NCBI RefSeq assembly: GCF_009760905.1
Contig: NZ_VIRW01000013.1
Location: forward strand, 20,206-84,205
Source of the DNA: Chitinibacter sp. GC72
GTDB lineage: Bacteria; Pseudomonadota; Gammaproteobacteria; Burkholderiales; Chitinibacteraceae
Reading direction: 5' to 3'
DNA: 64,000 nucleotides
Shown here: piece after piece, positions 39,407 through 49,060 of the stretch
Position numbering within the stretch: position 1 is the stretch's first letter
Layout: the number at the start of each line of letters is the position of its first letter
Notes under the pieces: model-generated
Databases searched by the model: none
Told to the model about the DNA's origin: nothing
What the model saw: the letters and a program-made list of their open reading frames with translations, nothing else
Program-made: the position numbers and the translations under genes

Positions 39407-39621
39407 GCCGACCTAGTGTTTTGTAAGAATGGGCGCATTGTGCCTGCATCTCATTGAAACTACAAACAAAAAATGCTTTTTCGGCATCAGAATTGTCTAA
39501 TATTTAAGCAAAAACAGCGTAAAACAAAGCACAAAAAGACAGTAGCAAGAAAGAATAATTAACTAAATACTTTCAAAATGTTTAATTTAATGCGGCAAAA
39601 AAAGCATTCTGCCGAGCTAGT

Positions 39622-39651
39622 AAAAAACCCCTGAACAAGCAGGGGTTTTTT
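39622..39651 (-). terminator. Terminator after the ankyrin gene
   Basis: AAAAACCCCTG and CAGGGGTTTTT-like arms around AACAAG; A and T runs make it bidirectional. It lies 20 bases past the ankyrin stop. Confidence 0.82.
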
Positions 39652-39670
39652 ATCGGACAAGATCATGATC

Positions 39671-40564
39671 TCAGTTTAGATAGGCGATCAAACGCTCGGC
39701 CCCGGGCTTGTAGCGCAAAATGTCCTCGGCTGTTCTTTGCTGATGATCCCGTAAGCTTTTGTCAGCGTGATAGGCGATCAATAATTCCAAGATACGAGCC
39801 GATCCGGCTTCAGCCGCATAGTGTAATGTTGACCAACCTTTCGCGTCTTGCAGATTCACTTGGGCTCCCAGTTGCAGTAAACAGCCCGCTGCGGCAACCC
39901 TGTTTCGCCTCGCAGCGTACATCAGCGGGCTCATGCCATCGATATCCTGCACATCGATTTTTGCGCCATAGCGGTGCAATTCTTCGATGGTACTCACCAG
40001 GTCCTGTGCTGCCAGCCAATGCAGCGGACGGCATGCAAATTCATCGGCCACCTCGACCGAGGCCCGTGCCCTGAGCAGGGTCAGAATCAGCTCGCGATGC
40101 CCGTAGCGGCACGCCCACCACAGCATCGACAGCCCGTCGCTATCGAGCCTGTCAATCGGGATAGGGATACCCGATGCCAGCGCATCGCTGATCAGCGCCA
40201 AATTGCCGACCTTGGCCGCTTCCATCAGCGTGGGGGCATCAAAAATCCGCTGATCGGCGCGTTGCTCTTCAACACCAAGCTCATTTTCTGACCAGATTTC
40301 GCTGCGTTCATTTTGGGGAAAAAGCTGGTTATGCCGACTCGAGATGCTGAACAATTCGTGCATGACCTCGGGCTCAAAGCCTTGTCGGCCACCCCGGCGA
40401 TCAAAAAACAAATCGTTCAGAAAAATATTGAGCGCTGGCGTTCCCCAGCTATTGAGCAGCCTTTCGGCCAGATGCGGGTATTTTTCCGCCAGATGCAAGG
40501 GCAAATCGGCGGGTCCGAGCAGTTCGAGCAAACGTTGAGCGACATCATCCGTAGCCATTTCCAT
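39671..40564 (-). CDS. Ankyrin-repeat protein
   Basis: 297 residues. The N-terminal 95 residues form a helical region (VAQRLLELLGPADLPLHLAE, then SISSRHNQLFPQNERSEIW). About six ankyrin repeats follow, visible as DGLSMLWWACRYGHRELILT, RPLHWLAAQDLVSTIEELHR, DGMSPLMYAARRNRVAAAGC and GWSTLHYAAEAGSARILELL. No signal peptide is seen, so it is likely cytosolic and protein-binding. It follows the small periplasmic protein by about 110 bases on the same strand. A strong GGGGG site precedes the ATG at 40564; a GTG two codons earlier is possible. Confidence 0.87.
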   Translation of the reverse strand: MEMATDDVAQRLLELLGPADLPLHLAEKYPHLAERLLNSWGTPALNIFLNDLFFDRRGGRQGFEPEVMHELFSISSRHNQLFPQNERSEIWSENELGVEEQRADQRIFDAPTLMEAAKVGNLALISDALASGIPIPIDRLDSDGLSMLWWACRYGHRELILTLLRARASVEVADEFACRPLHWLAAQDLVSTIEELHRYGAKIDVQDIDGMSPLMYAARRNRVAAAGCLLQLGAQVNLQDAKGWSTLHYAAEAGSARILELLIAYHADKSLRDHQQRTAEDILRYKPGAERLIAYLN

Positions 40565-40677
40565 CTCCACCCCCTTTCAGAAGGTTTCAGTGTAGATACA
40601 CCACCGCATGCTTCAAGCCCGGATTGCATCACGGCAATCCAGACGGCAGCGCCAGCGGGCAAAGCCGCCGACACGCC

Positions 40678-40926
40678 TTATTTCTTGCTGCAGAAGCGCT
40701 GATAATCGCCCTGCACGACTTTCTGCCGCGCCTTCATTTTTTCAATGTCGTAGGATTTATTGCTGCCGCCGCCAAGACGACGGGTGATCAGGCTGTCTTC
40801 TTTTTGCAGCTTGGCGCAGCGCTCGGCTTCCAGCCGGGCCAGCTTGGCCGGATCGGGTTGATAGTATTGCTCGGCATTCGCCGCCGCGGCCAGTAATAAG
40901 ATGGCCATTCCAAGACCGATATTCAT
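40678..40926 (-). CDS. Small periplasmic protein of unknown function
   Basis: 82 residues: signal peptide MNIGLGMAILLLAAAANA, then a charged mature part with KLARLEAERCAKLQKEDSLI and QRFCSKK. Two cysteines could form one disulfide. The middle carries RRLGGGSNKSYDIEKMKARQ. It starts 3 bases after the pabC stop, so it is translated from the pab transcript, though nothing links it to folate synthesis. I know no named family. Confidence 0.75.
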   Translation of the reverse strand: MNIGLGMAILLLAAAANAEQYYQPDPAKLARLEAERCAKLQKEDSLITRRLGGGSNKSYDIEKMKARQKVVQGDYQRFCSKK

Positions 40927-40929
40927 CTG

Positions 40930-41745
40930 TTAATCCTTGAGTGCAAATAATGTAGTGCGCAAATCGTGCTGCAGCGGCGACACCGGCCAGCACCAATCAT
41001 CAAGCGCGACCACCGGCAGCAGGCCAGCGAGACTATTGCATACCCACAGCGCCTTAGCTGTGGATAGTTGTTCGCGTTTGATTTTACATACTGCCGTTGG
41101 TATACCCAGCTGAGCCGCTGCCAGCAAGGTCATATCACGGCATACCCCAGCTACACCAGATTCGGATAAATCCGGCGTACACAGTACGCCATCGAGCAGC
41201 ACCAGCACATTGCTCATCACGCCCTCGATCAGATGATCGTCGCGGTCAAACATCAAGCCATCAAAAATACTCGGATCAGACCATTCACGCCGCGCAAGGA
41301 TATTTTCCAGCCGGTTTAAATGTTTGATGCCCGCCAGCGCGGGTTGCCAACTGGCGCGGGTTGCACAAGTTCTGAGCGTAACGCCCTGCGTCGCCAAATC
41401 GGGCGAATACGCGGGCAAGGGTGCAATCTGCACGATGCGATTGGGCGGTAAATCGGCTGGCGCGATATAGCCGCGCGCAGTTTCGCCACGGGTGACAATG
41501 ATTTTGAGCGTGTTGTTGTTAGGGTGAAGCTGCTCAATATCGGCGAGCAAGCTCGCCTCGGTCGGCGCGACGATGCCAATCGTCGCGCAATCATGCGCGA
41601 GCTTAGCGTAATGCCGCGCCCACCAAATCGGCTCGCCATTGAGCACTTTAATCGTGCGAAAAACGCCGTCGCCAAATTGCAGGCCGCGGTCGGCCAGATT
41701 GATCGTCTCGGCGGGCTGGCCATTGACGAGCTTGCTGACACTCAT
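40930..41745 (-). CDS. pabC: Aminodeoxychorismate lyase
   Basis: PabC eliminates pyruvate from 4-amino-4-deoxychorismate to give p-aminobenzoate for folate. A 271-residue fold-IV PLP enzyme: LADRGLQFGDGVFRTIKVLN near the start, PLP lysine in LAGIKHLNRLENILA, GVMSNVLVLLDG, and GVCRDMTLLAAAQLGIP. Its ATG overlaps the pabB stop (ATGA), so the two are coupled. The GVCRDM to LGIP stretch overlaps a possible 50-bp repeat copy. Confidence 0.94.
   Translation of the reverse strand: MSVSKLVNGQPAETINLADRGLQFGDGVFRTIKVLNGEPIWWARHYAKLAHDCATIGIVAPTEASLLADIEQLHPNNNTLKIIVTRGETARGYIAPADLPPNRIVQIAPLPAYSPDLATQGVTLRTCATRASWQPALAGIKHLNRLENILARREWSDPSIFDGLMFDRDDHLIEGVMSNVLVLLDGVLCTPDLSESGVAGVCRDMTLLAAAQLGIPTAVCKIKREQLSTAKALWVCNSLAGLLPVVALDDWCWPVSPLQHDLRTTLFALKD
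41099..41148. repeat. Possible in-frame 50-bp element inside pabC
   Basis: GGTATACCCAGCTGAGCCGC at left, ACGGCATACCCC at right, exactly 50 bases. The encoded residues are family-conserved, so chance is a real alternative. Confidence 0.33.
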
Positions 41746-43109
41746 GCCTGATGATCTCCCAAGGCGCGCAGCAAACCGCGCGCTTTATGGCGTGTCTCCT
41801 GCAATTCGCGTTCGGGATCAGAGTCAGCGACGATGCCTGCGCCAGCGCGGAAATACAGCTGCGAGCCTTGCTGCACAAAAGTGCGAATCAAAATATTGGT
41901 ATCCATGCTGCCATCGCGATTGATATAGCCCAGCGAGCCGGTGTAAGCGAGGCGTGAGCGATCTTCCAGCTCGCGAATAATCTGCATGCAGCGCACTTTC
42001 GGGCAGCCGGTAATCGTACCGCCGGGAAACAGCGCCCGCAGCACATCGGCCGCATTAATACCCTCACGGGTATGCGCACGAATATTAGATTCAATATGAT
42101 GTACAAAGGCATACGTCTCAACGGCCATCAGCTCGTCAACTTTCACCGTGCCGGGCACCGCAATCCGCCCCAGATCATTGCGCTCCAGATCGACCAGCAT
42201 AATATGCTCGGCGCGCTCTTTCGGCGTATTAAGTAGTCGCTCTTTCAGCGCAGCGTCTTCGATCGGATCTAGCGAGCGGGCAAACGTGCCGGCAATCGGG
42301 CGGGTCTGCACCACGCCATCGCGCACGCTGACCAAACGCTCGGGCGAACTGCTGACGATCTGGCCGACGTCGTCGCCCAAATTCACATAAGCCGAAAACG
42401 GCGCCGGATTGGCCTGACGCAAATGCGCAAACACGTCGAGCGGCTCACCTTGCTCCAGCGTCACGTCCCAGCCGCGCGATAAATTCACCTGAAACACGTC
42501 GCCGTCATAAATATACTGTTTGGCCCGCGCAGCACCGGCGAGAAAAGCCTGCGGCTCGTCTTCGGAAATCGCGGCGATTTTCAAGGCGGCAGGCGACCAG
42601 GCCACATCGGCCTTCACCAAAGCCTGCAGCTGCGCCAATTGCTCGGCGGTTTCGGCAATCAGCGTGGCTTGCTGAGTTTCGCGTTGCAACAACACCGCCG
42701 CTGGGCAACGAATCAAGGCCGCCAGCGGAAAATCTCGGATCGCACCTGTGGCTTGCTCCGCTTCAGTGCGATTAAAGCGCGGCGGCACTGTGGGCTCGAA
42801 AGTCTCCAAGAGCTCATAGCCGGCATACATCAGCCAGCCACCATGAAATGGAAATTCGGCCTCATCCAAGACGTCGCCGGAGGCGGAGGCAATTGAACCC
42901 GGATCAACAAGCAGCGCGGCCAAGTCAGCGACAAAAGCGGCGCCTTCATCAGCACGATAGATGCGCTGGGTTTGCGGCAATCCAAATAAAATATCCCAGC
43001 CTTGCGTGCGTGCAGATTGCAGCAGGCTAGGAAAAGCCTGCGGCTGCGTCGCAGCAAGCGCAATCAAGTCAGGAACAAAATCGAGAGTCGAGGTAAGATA
43101 TTTAGGCAT
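41742..43109 (-). CDS. pabB: Aminodeoxychorismate synthase component I
   Basis: PabB aminates chorismate using ammonia from a PabA glutaminase not found here. 455 residues with the chorismate-binding core: AAIDG-type Trp site not visible, but DVFQVNLSRGWDV, PAPFSAYVNLGDDVGQIVSS, TRPIAGTFARSLD, LVDLERNDLGRIAVPGTVKV and FPGGTITGCPKVRCMQIIRE are all diagnostic. The TGCPK lysine is the usual catalytic residue of PabB in place of the Thr/Ala motif PIKGT. I use the ATG at 43109 (MPKYLTSTLDF). Confidence 0.93.
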   Translation of the reverse strand: MPKYLTSTLDFVPDLIALAATQPQAFPSLLQSARTQGWDILFGLPQTQRIYRADEGAAFVADLAALLVDPGSIASASGDVLDEAEFPFHGGWLMYAGYELLETFEPTVPPRFNRTEAEQATGAIRDFPLAALIRCPAAVLLQRETQQATLIAETAEQLAQLQALVKADVAWSPAALKIAAISEDEPQAFLAGAARAKQYIYDGDVFQVNLSRGWDVTLEQGEPLDVFAHLRQANPAPFSAYVNLGDDVGQIVSSSPERLVSVRDGVVQTRPIAGTFARSLDPIEDAALKERLLNTPKERAEHIMLVDLERNDLGRIAVPGTVKVDELMAVETYAFVHHIESNIRAHTREGINAADVLRALFPGGTITGCPKVRCMQIIRELEDRSRLAYTGSLGYINRDGSMDTNILIRTFVQQGSQLYFRAGAGIVADSDPERELQETRHKARGLLRALGDHQA

Positions 43110-43212
43110 TTGCGCATTGTAATGGCAATCGGGTGCAAACACGATATGGCTTGATCCCGCAGCTTGCGGGCCTGGACTGATTCATGCTTGGACATAAAAG
43201 GACGATCAATTA

Positions 43213-43740
43213 ATGCTCAAAACAATCACTGTATGCAGTGCGCTGCTGATCAGCTGCGCCAGCTGGGCGGCGGATGCAACACCTGCAGCGCCGGTACGCA
43301 CCGTGGCGGAAGTCGACCTGAACCGCTATCTGGGGCAATGGTATGAAATCGCGAAATTTCCGATGTATTTCCAGCGCAATTGCGTGGCCGATACCACGGC
43401 CAATTACAGCAAAAATCCCGATGGCAGTATTAAAGTCGTGAATCGCTGCCGCAAGGAATCGGGCGAATATCAACAGGCCGAAGGCAAAGCCACCGCGGTG
43501 GACAACACGCAAAATTCGCAATTGAAAGTGAGCTTTTTCTGGCCGTTTAAATCGGACTACTGGATTATCGGGCTCGATACCGACTACCAATGGGCGGTAG
43601 TGGGCAATCCGGAGCGCAAGTATCTGTGGATTTTGTCACGCACGCCCAAACTGTCAGAACCCGCCTTGCAAGCCGCGCAAAAAGCCGCGATTGATCAGGG
43701 CTATGATCTACGCCAGCTTGATTACACTCGACAGCAATAA
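43213..43740 (+). CDS. blc: Bacterial lipocalin (Blc-like)
   Basis: 175 residues: signal peptide MLKTITVCSALLISCASWA then a lipocalin barrel. The first conserved motif is NRYLGQWYEIAKFPMYFQRN; VNRCRKESGEYQQAEGKATA and DYWIIGLDTDYQWAVVGNPE, then YLWILSRTP, complete the set. Blc binds fatty acids or lysophospholipids. The Cys at residue 15 is followed by Ala-Ser rather than set in a clear lipobox, so it may be a soluble periplasmic form rather than an outer-membrane lipoprotein. Confidence 0.92.
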   Translation: MLKTITVCSALLISCASWAADATPAAPVRTVAEVDLNRYLGQWYEIAKFPMYFQRNCVADTTANYSKNPDGSIKVVNRCRKESGEYQQAEGKATAVDNTQNSQLKVSFFWPFKSDYWIIGLDTDYQWAVVGNPERKYLWILSRTPKLSEPALQAAQKAAIDQGYDLRQLDYTRQQ

Positions 43741-43742
43741 GC

Positions 43743-43791
43743 AGGTATAGCGCTACAAACCATACTATGATTGGCCTGTAGCGCCATACCC
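43743..43791. repeat. 50-bp GGGTAT/ATACCC element between blc and DUF1631 gene
   Basis: AGGTATAGCGCTACA at left and TGTAGCGCCATACCC at right, with eight exactly paired bases GCGCTACA/TGTAGCGC, unique to this copy. It fills the 52-base gap between two converging genes and touches the stop of the second. Confidence 0.82.
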
Positions 43792-43792
43792 A

Positions 43793-46204
43793 TCAGGCAG
43801 CCTGAGCATCCATAATATCGGCGGAATTGAGCAGCGATTCCATCGCCCGCTCGAACAGCAAAGCTTGCTCCGTCCAGCGTGCGCGCCCGCTCTGCAGCAG
43901 ACGCTTGAAGACGCTGACGCTAATCACCGATGGCGCGGCGTCTTCTTCCAGTTTGAGCATCAGCCGCGTTTCATTCGGGCTCATCCAACACAGGCGTGCC
44001 GGGCGCAATTCGCCGGTGAGATTCACTTCAATCGGCACACCGCTGCGCAGCCGTTCAAACAGAGCTTCATTACTCATTGGCGCAGCAGTATCGTCATGCA
44101 GCGCGGCGGTGCCGGGCTGTGCCAGCTCGGCTTCCACCTGGCGATCAATAAAGCCGATTTCAACTTTCAATTCGCTGATGGCCCGATCGAGTAGCACCGG
44201 GTTGATTTGATCCAGCGCGGCCAGCTGGCTGGCATCGGGATCGGCCGCAACGGCACCGATAAATTCGGCCAGCTGCGCGCGCAACATTTCCATGCTGGGC
44301 ACTTCGATCTGGCTGGCCGCCAAGCCGGCAATCGCCGTGCGGTGCGCATCGATCATATAGCTTTTAAATTGCTGCTGCTGAGTGGCGTCCCAGGGGGTAA
44401 ATTTCAGCCCTTCGTTCAGCACGGCAATCAGGCGCGGAATCATGCCCAGCAATTGCTGGCGCTCGGCGCGCTCGGCTTTGGGCGCAATGCTCCAGATCAG
44501 CTCTGGCACAAACATGCGAAAGCGCAGCGCTTGCACCTGATCCTGGCGCTCGGCGCATTCAATCGCGTACGGCCAGGTATTGATGAAAAAGTCATGCAGC
44601 AGATTATCAAGCGTGAACTCGGCCAGTGCCTGCGCCGTCTGCGCGGTAATCCGGGCAAAGCGCAGGGTGCGGCTTTCGGCGTTTTCCATCGCTTGCGACG
44701 CCAGCTCGGATTGCTCGTCGGCGGCGCGCAGCTCGCGTGCGATAAAGCGATCCAGCTCGTCGAGCATGCGGGAAAACAGCGCGGCACTTTCTTCCTCTTC
44801 CTGCAACAAGGCTTCGATAATCCGGCGGATTTCCGCCGTCATTCGCTCGGCTTTGGGGTCCAGCTGCTGCAAACCCTGGGCAATGGAGCCGATGCGATTC
44901 ACCAGCATGCGCGCCGGATGATGTTTTTGTGAAAACAAAGCCGGGTCTTGCAGCGCGGTTTTGAGCACGATCCATTGCAAGCGGCCGAGCTGGGCGCGAA
45001 TCTCGGCCGGCACCTGGCCATCGCGCAGGATAAACTCGAACAGCATGCCGACAATATCAACAATCATCTGCTCGTTGATGTCATTGCTGGCGGCATTGAG
45101 CTCAGCCCTTTGCTCCAGAATCAGATTACGCACCTGGCCGCGCTCATCGAGCTGAACGCCCTGCAGATGCGGCTGGCTCATCTGATCGATCGATTGCGAC
45201 AAGCCCTGGCTCAGTACTTGCGGCTGAACCTGCACGCTGGCCTGACCGCGAAACAGCTGGCGAATCGCCGATCCGACCTGTTTGACCGTACCCAGCCAGC
45301 CAGCATGTGCCGCAGCGTTGGGCGCGGCCAATCCGGTGGGCTCTTCAGCATCCCAGGCTTCATCACTCCCCTGCACGGCTTGCTGTCGAATCAGTGCGGA
45401 CCACTGCCCTAGTCGCCCAAGCGGGTGAATGACTTCGTTGGCTGGCACTGCGGCCATTGCAGCGCTGGTGTCAATGTAATCACTGTGCGCCTGTGCCGAA
45501 TTCTGGATTTCTTCCATCGGATCGGCCACCATATGTCGCAGCGTGCTCGGGTCGGGCAATTGTCTGACCCGCAATTGTAGCTGCGCTGCGATGCCGTGTT
45601 GCGCCAGTAGCTGATTCAAAGACTGATAAATGCCGATCACATGCTGCTGCAGTTGCTCGGCCAGCGTTTCGCACAATAGCTCGTGCAACTCAGGCTCGAT
45701 ATTCAGGCGCTCGGCGGCCATGCTCAGACAGCGCGACATCAGATAAGGCCGGAAAGGATTTTCCCGCTCATTGATATCGTCCTGATCAAACAGAATGGCC
45801 ATGCGGATATTCAGATCACGCAATTGCTCTTCAGCCGCGTTTCTGAGCCTAGCGGTTAGTTCGTCGATTTTCAGCTCGCCGTCAAACTCGCTGGCATCAA
45901 CCAGCGACAGGCTGTCGGCAGAAAAAGATTCGCTAAATGAGGGGCGGAAAGTGCTGTAGGCGGTTTGGTAGCTGCGGTTGAGCAGCCTGTCCATACCATC
46001 GGCCAGCTCTTGCAGCCAGCCCTGCTCGCGGGTCATCAGCGCGGCACGGGCGTCGAGCATCTGCCTTTGCTCGCTCAGGTTGGCCGCGCGGTCAGCGCGC
46101 AGAAAAAGTGTATCTGCGCTGTGAGAAACTAGGTTTGGCAATACGGCATTAAAGGCGCGTAAAAACGCCCCACGTGTCGCCGTGAGCAAGTCATTCCGAT
46201 CCAT
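43793..46204 (-). CDS. DUF1631-family protein
   Basis: An 803-residue, largely helical cytosolic protein of the DUF1631 family, common in beta- and gammaproteobacteria and sometimes mislabelled thymidine phosphorylase. N-terminal LLTATRGAFLRAFNAVLPNL, an ENPFRPYLMSRCLSMAAERL segment with the family PY motif, and a C-terminal part (about 700-790) that looks PilZ-like (GVPIEVNLTGELRPARLCWM, NETRLMLK). The last region hints at c-di-GMP linkage, but the RxxxR signature is not clear. It stands alone upstream of fabF, pointing away from blc. Confidence 0.82.
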   Translation of the reverse strand: MDRNDLLTATRGAFLRAFNAVLPNLVSHSADTLFLRADRAANLSEQRQMLDARAALMTREQGWLQELADGMDRLLNRSYQTAYSTFRPSFSESFSADSLSLVDASEFDGELKIDELTARLRNAAEEQLRDLNIRMAILFDQDDINERENPFRPYLMSRCLSMAAERLNIEPELHELLCETLAEQLQQHVIGIYQSLNQLLAQHGIAAQLQLRVRQLPDPSTLRHMVADPMEEIQNSAQAHSDYIDTSAAMAAVPANEVIHPLGRLGQWSALIRQQAVQGSDEAWDAEEPTGLAAPNAAAHAGWLGTVKQVGSAIRQLFRGQASVQVQPQVLSQGLSQSIDQMSQPHLQGVQLDERGQVRNLILEQRAELNAASNDINEQMIVDIVGMLFEFILRDGQVPAEIRAQLGRLQWIVLKTALQDPALFSQKHHPARMLVNRIGSIAQGLQQLDPKAERMTAEIRRIIEALLQEEEESAALFSRMLDELDRFIARELRAADEQSELASQAMENAESRTLRFARITAQTAQALAEFTLDNLLHDFFINTWPYAIECAERQDQVQALRFRMFVPELIWSIAPKAERAERQQLLGMIPRLIAVLNEGLKFTPWDATQQQQFKSYMIDAHRTAIAGLAASQIEVPSMEMLRAQLAEFIGAVAADPDASQLAALDQINPVLLDRAISELKVEIGFIDRQVEAELAQPGTAALHDDTAAPMSNEALFERLRSGVPIEVNLTGELRPARLCWMSPNETRLMLKLEEDAAPSVISVSVFKRLLQSGRARWTEQALLFERAMESLLNSADIMDAQAA

Positions 46205-46400
46205 AAATTGTCCAATTTTTTGCGCAAAGTTCGGCTCACATCATTTAAGCAGATACGGCGAACTTGTTTCTATTTTTAGTGGAACACATTGTAAGGATTT
46301 CCTGACAAAGACGCGATCAAGATCAGTGCAAGCCGACCAATGGCATATTTTTAGCTACAGAGTGGCCGTTTTCTTGGTAAATAAGCGATTTGAAGACGTA

Positions 46401-46432
46401 AAAAAGCCACGCCGTTCAGGGCGTGGCTTTTT
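46401..46432 (-). terminator. fabF terminator
   Basis: AAAAAGCCACGCC and GGCGTGGCTTTTT-like arms around GTTCAG. It lies 22 bases after the fabF stop and is symmetric, so it may also stop other transcripts. The rest of 46205-46453 holds no gene. Confidence 0.85.
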
Positions 46433-46453
46433 GGCATTAAAAGCACGGAATAT

Positions 46454-47695
46454 TTATACGCGCTTGAACACCAGAGTACCGTTCGTGCCGCCGAAACCGA
46501 AGCTATTCGAGATTGCCACGTCGATTTTCATATCGCGCGCAGTATTGGCGCAGTAATCCAAATCGCAACCCGCTTCGATGTCTTGCTCGAACAGATTGAT
46601 CGTTGGTGGCGAAACCTGATTGTGCAGCGCCAGAATCGAGTAAATCGCTTCAACACCACCCGCGCCGCCCAATAAGTGGCCGGTCATCGACTTGGTTGAA
46701 TTGACAACGACTTTCTTGGCGTGATCGCCCAAAGCGATTTTCAGCGCATTGGTTTCATTCGCGTCGCCCAGTGGTGTTGATGTACCGTGTGCATTCACAT
46801 AATCAACCGCATCGGCGTTCAAGCCTGCATCGCGCAAAGCATTTTGCACGCCGCGTGCCGGACCATCTGCATTCGGTGCAGTGATATGGTGCGCGTCCGA
46901 GCTCATACCGAAACCAACCAGCTCAGCGTAGATTTTCGCGCCGCGTTTTTTAGCGTGTTCGTACTCTTCCAGCACCAATACGCCGGCGCCCTCGCCCATC
47001 ACAAAGCCATCACGGCCTTTGTCCCATGGGCGCGATGATGTTGCCGGATCATCGTTGCGCGTTGACAGCGCTTTCATCGCAGCAAAACCACCAATACCCA
47101 GTTTGGAGATTGCACCTTCAGCACCACCGGCAACCATAATGTCGGCATCACCGTACTGAATCATCCGTGCCGAGTCGCCAATACAATGCGCGCCAGTCGT
47201 ACACGCCGACACGATGCCGTAACTCGGGCCTTGATAGCCTTTGATAATCGACACATGGCCAGCAATCAGATTGACCAATGAGCCGGGAATAAAGAACGGG
47301 CCAATCTTGCGTGGGCCGCCGTGAACAACGTCAACACCGGTGTTTTCGATCAGTGGCAAACCACCAATACCTGAGCCGATATTCACGCCAACGCGGGTTT
47401 TATCCAGATTGGCCACGTCGTCCAGGCCAGAATCAGCTACCGCTTGCAAAGCTGCAGCAATCCCGTAATGAATAAATACGTCCATGCGGCGCGCATCTTT
47501 CGGGCTGATGTACTGAGCAATATCGAAATCTTTTACTTCACCGGCGATTTGGCAAGCCAGGTCGCTCGCGTCAAATCGGGTAATCATGCCAATGCCAGAC
47601 TTGCCAGCAAGCAGGTTGGCCCAGCCAGTGGCAACATCATTGCCGACGGGGGACACTTGACCCAAACCGGTAACAACTACTCTGCGTTTAGACAC
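46454..47695 (-). CDS. fabF: 3-oxoacyl-ACP synthase II
   Basis: FabF condenses malonyl-ACP with acyl-ACP in chain elongation. 413 residues: catalytic Cys in [19 protein letters not shown], His pair in [15 protein letters not shown] and [13 protein letters not shown], and the closing [16 protein letters not shown]. It is the last gene of the yceD-to-fabF cluster, 162 bases after acpP, with the acpP terminator in between, so transcription probably restarts or reads through. Confidence 0.97.
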   Translation of the reverse strand: MSKRRVVVTGLGQVSPVGNDVATGWANLLAGKSGIGMITRFDASDLACQIAGEVKDFDIAQYISPKDARRMDVFIHYGIAAALQAVADSGLDDVANLDKTRVGVNIGSGIGGLPLIENTGVDVVHGGPRKIGPFFIPGSLVNLIAGHVSIIKGYQGPSYGIVSACTTGAHCIGDSARMIQYGDADIMVAGGAEGAISKLGIGGFAAMKALSTRNDDPATSSRPWDKGRDGFVMGEGAGVLVLEEYEHAKKRGAKIYAELVGFGMSSDAHHITAPNADGPARGVQNALRDAGLNADAVDYVNAHGTSTPLGDANETNALKIALGDHAKKVVVNSTKSMTGHLLGGAGGVEAIYSILALHNQVSPPTINLFEQDIEAGCDLDYCANTARDMKIDVAISNSFGFGGTNGTLVFKRV

Positions 47696-47808
47696 GTGGG
47701 GGTACTCCGCTTCAAAACCGGCGCCTAGGCAAAATCAGCTGTGAAAACGGGCTTTGCCAGTGTGCAAAGCGCTATTTCAAACAGATGTTTTAGCTGCGCC
47801 AGATAAAA

Positions 47809-47840
47809 TAAAACCCCCGCTACAGCAAGCCATAGCGGAG
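47809..47840 (-). terminator. acpP terminator
   Basis: On the minus strand CCGCTATGG and the GTAGCGGGGG arm pair, followed by TTTTATTT. It explains how acpP can be made in excess of fabF. Confidence 0.68.
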
Positions 47841-47857
47841 GTCTGGAATCACCGAGA

Positions 47858-48097
47858 TTACTTGTTCAGGTGAGCGTTAACGTAGTCAACAGCTTGTTGA
47901 ACGGTAGTGATTTTTTCAGCGTCCTCGTCAGGGATTTCGCATTCGAATTCTTCTTCGAGGGCCATAACGAGTTCAACGGTGTCGAGTGAGTCGGCGCCGA
48001 GGTCGTTAACGAACGAAGAATCAATCTTAACGTCAGTTTCTGGCACGCCCAGTTGCTCAGCAACAATCTTCTTCACGCGCTGTTCGATGTTTTCCAT
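47858..48097 (-). CDS. acpP: Acyl carrier protein
   Basis: 79-residue acidic four-helix carrier. The phosphopantetheine serine is in [20 protein letters not shown], and [18 protein letters not shown] is the usual N-terminus. I use the ATG at 48097; five extra residues upstream are not family-like. It lies between fabG and fabF in the order standard for proteobacteria. Confidence 0.97.
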   Translation of the reverse strand: MENIEQRVKKIVAEQLGVPETDVKIDSSFVNDLGADSLDTVELVMALEEEFECEIPDEDAEKITTVQQAVDYVNAHLNK

Positions 48098-48147
48098 GGA
48101 TTTAGTTCCCAAGCCTTGTTAGCTTAATTTCTGAAAAATGCGTTCGC

Positions 48148-48176
48148 ATTCTACCAATAATTTGGCGGTGCAAACA
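48148..48176 (-). promoter_or_regulatory. Possible acpP promoter
   Basis: On the minus strand TAGAAT (48153-48148) lies about 50 bases before the acpP ATG, with TTTGCA near position -35 at a slightly short spacing. A dedicated promoter would fit high AcpP demand. Confidence 0.4.
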
Positions 48177-48228
48177 GTTACATGGTGCAATAAAGCGCAA
48201 ATTTACTTGTTTTTGAGTAATTTTGCTA

Positions 48229-48292
48229 CCGCGCGAGCGGTTTTTTTTACTGCACCGATCCGGCAAAATCGCAATCGCTGGCGATTTTACCC
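48229..48292. terminator. Two small hairpins between acpP and fabG
   Basis: ACCGC/GCGGT followed by eight T (about 48228-48248) reads as a plus-strand terminator. GGCAAAATCGC pairs with GCGATTTTACC (48262-48292) directly after the fabG stop on the minus strand. The second may end fabG transcription. The first has no obvious gene to serve. Confidence 0.45.
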
Positions 48293-48294
48293 GA

Positions 48295-49038
48295 TTAATT
48301 CATAAACATCCCACCATTTACATGGATGGTGTTGCCTGTGATGTACGCCGCCTTATCCGAGGCCAAAAAGCCTACAGCGTCGGCGATGTCTTGCGGATCG
48401 CCCAAGCGGCCCAGCGCAATATTAGCCACCAGGTGTGCTTTTTGCTCGTCCGGCAGGCCTTTGGTCATATCAGTATCGATAAAGCCTGGTGCGACGGCAT
48501 TGACGGTCACGCCACGGCTGCCGATCTCTTTGGCCAATGATTTGGTAAAACCAAACAAAGCCGCTTTGGCTGCCGAATAGTTGGTTTGACCGGCATTACC
48601 GGTAGCGCCCACCACGGAGGCAATATTAATAATCCGGCCCCAGCGCGCTTTCATCATATTGCGCATCACGGCTTTGGATAATTTGTACACGGGTTTCAGA
48701 TTGGTATCCATAATGGCATCCCATTCTTCGTCTTTCATGCGCATCAAGAGGTTATCACGCGTAATACCGGCGTTATTGACCAGGATCGCAATCGCGCCAA
48801 ATTCTTTCTCGATTTGCGCCACGATGGCGTCACAGGCACCCTCTTCGGTCACGTTCAGACGCAAGCCCGCGCCAGTTGCGCCAGCCGCTTTCAGGTAGTC
48901 GCTGATCGCGACAGCGCCACTGTCGCTGGTCGCCGTACCAATCACAGTTGCGCCCATGCTAGCCAGCTCGAGTGCAATTGCCTGACCAATCCCGCGTGAT
49001 GCACCCGTTACCAGCGCCACTTTACCTTGCAAACTCAT
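48295..49038 (-). CDS. fabG: 3-oxoacyl-ACP reductase
   Basis: FabG reduces 3-oxoacyl-ACP with NADPH. 247 residues of the short-chain dehydrogenase fold: VTGASRGIGQAIAL cofactor motif, NNAGITRDNLLMRM, the Ser of NIASVVGATGNAGQ, and the YSAAKAAL Tyr/Lys pair. GAGAGGTG precedes the ATG at 49038. A 50-bp repeat lies between it and fabD. Confidence 0.97.
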   Translation of the reverse strand: MSLQGKVALVTGASRGIGQAIALELASMGATVIGTATSDSGAVAISDYLKAAGATGAGLRLNVTEEGACDAIVAQIEKEFGAIAILVNNAGITRDNLLMRMKDEEWDAIMDTNLKPVYKLSKAVMRNMMKARWGRIINIASVVGATGNAGQTNYSAAKAALFGFTKSLAKEIGSRGVTVNAVAPGFIDTDMTKGLPDEQKAHLVANIALGRLGDPQDIADAVGFLASDKAAYITGNTIHVNGGMFMN

Positions 49039-49060
49039 AAACACCTCTCAATGATTAGCA

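Noticed and set aside
43340..43395. GGTAT...ATACC pair inside the lipocalin gene
   Set aside because: Spacing is 56 and the left end encodes the invariant lipocalin QWYEIAKFP; no similarity to the 50-bp element.
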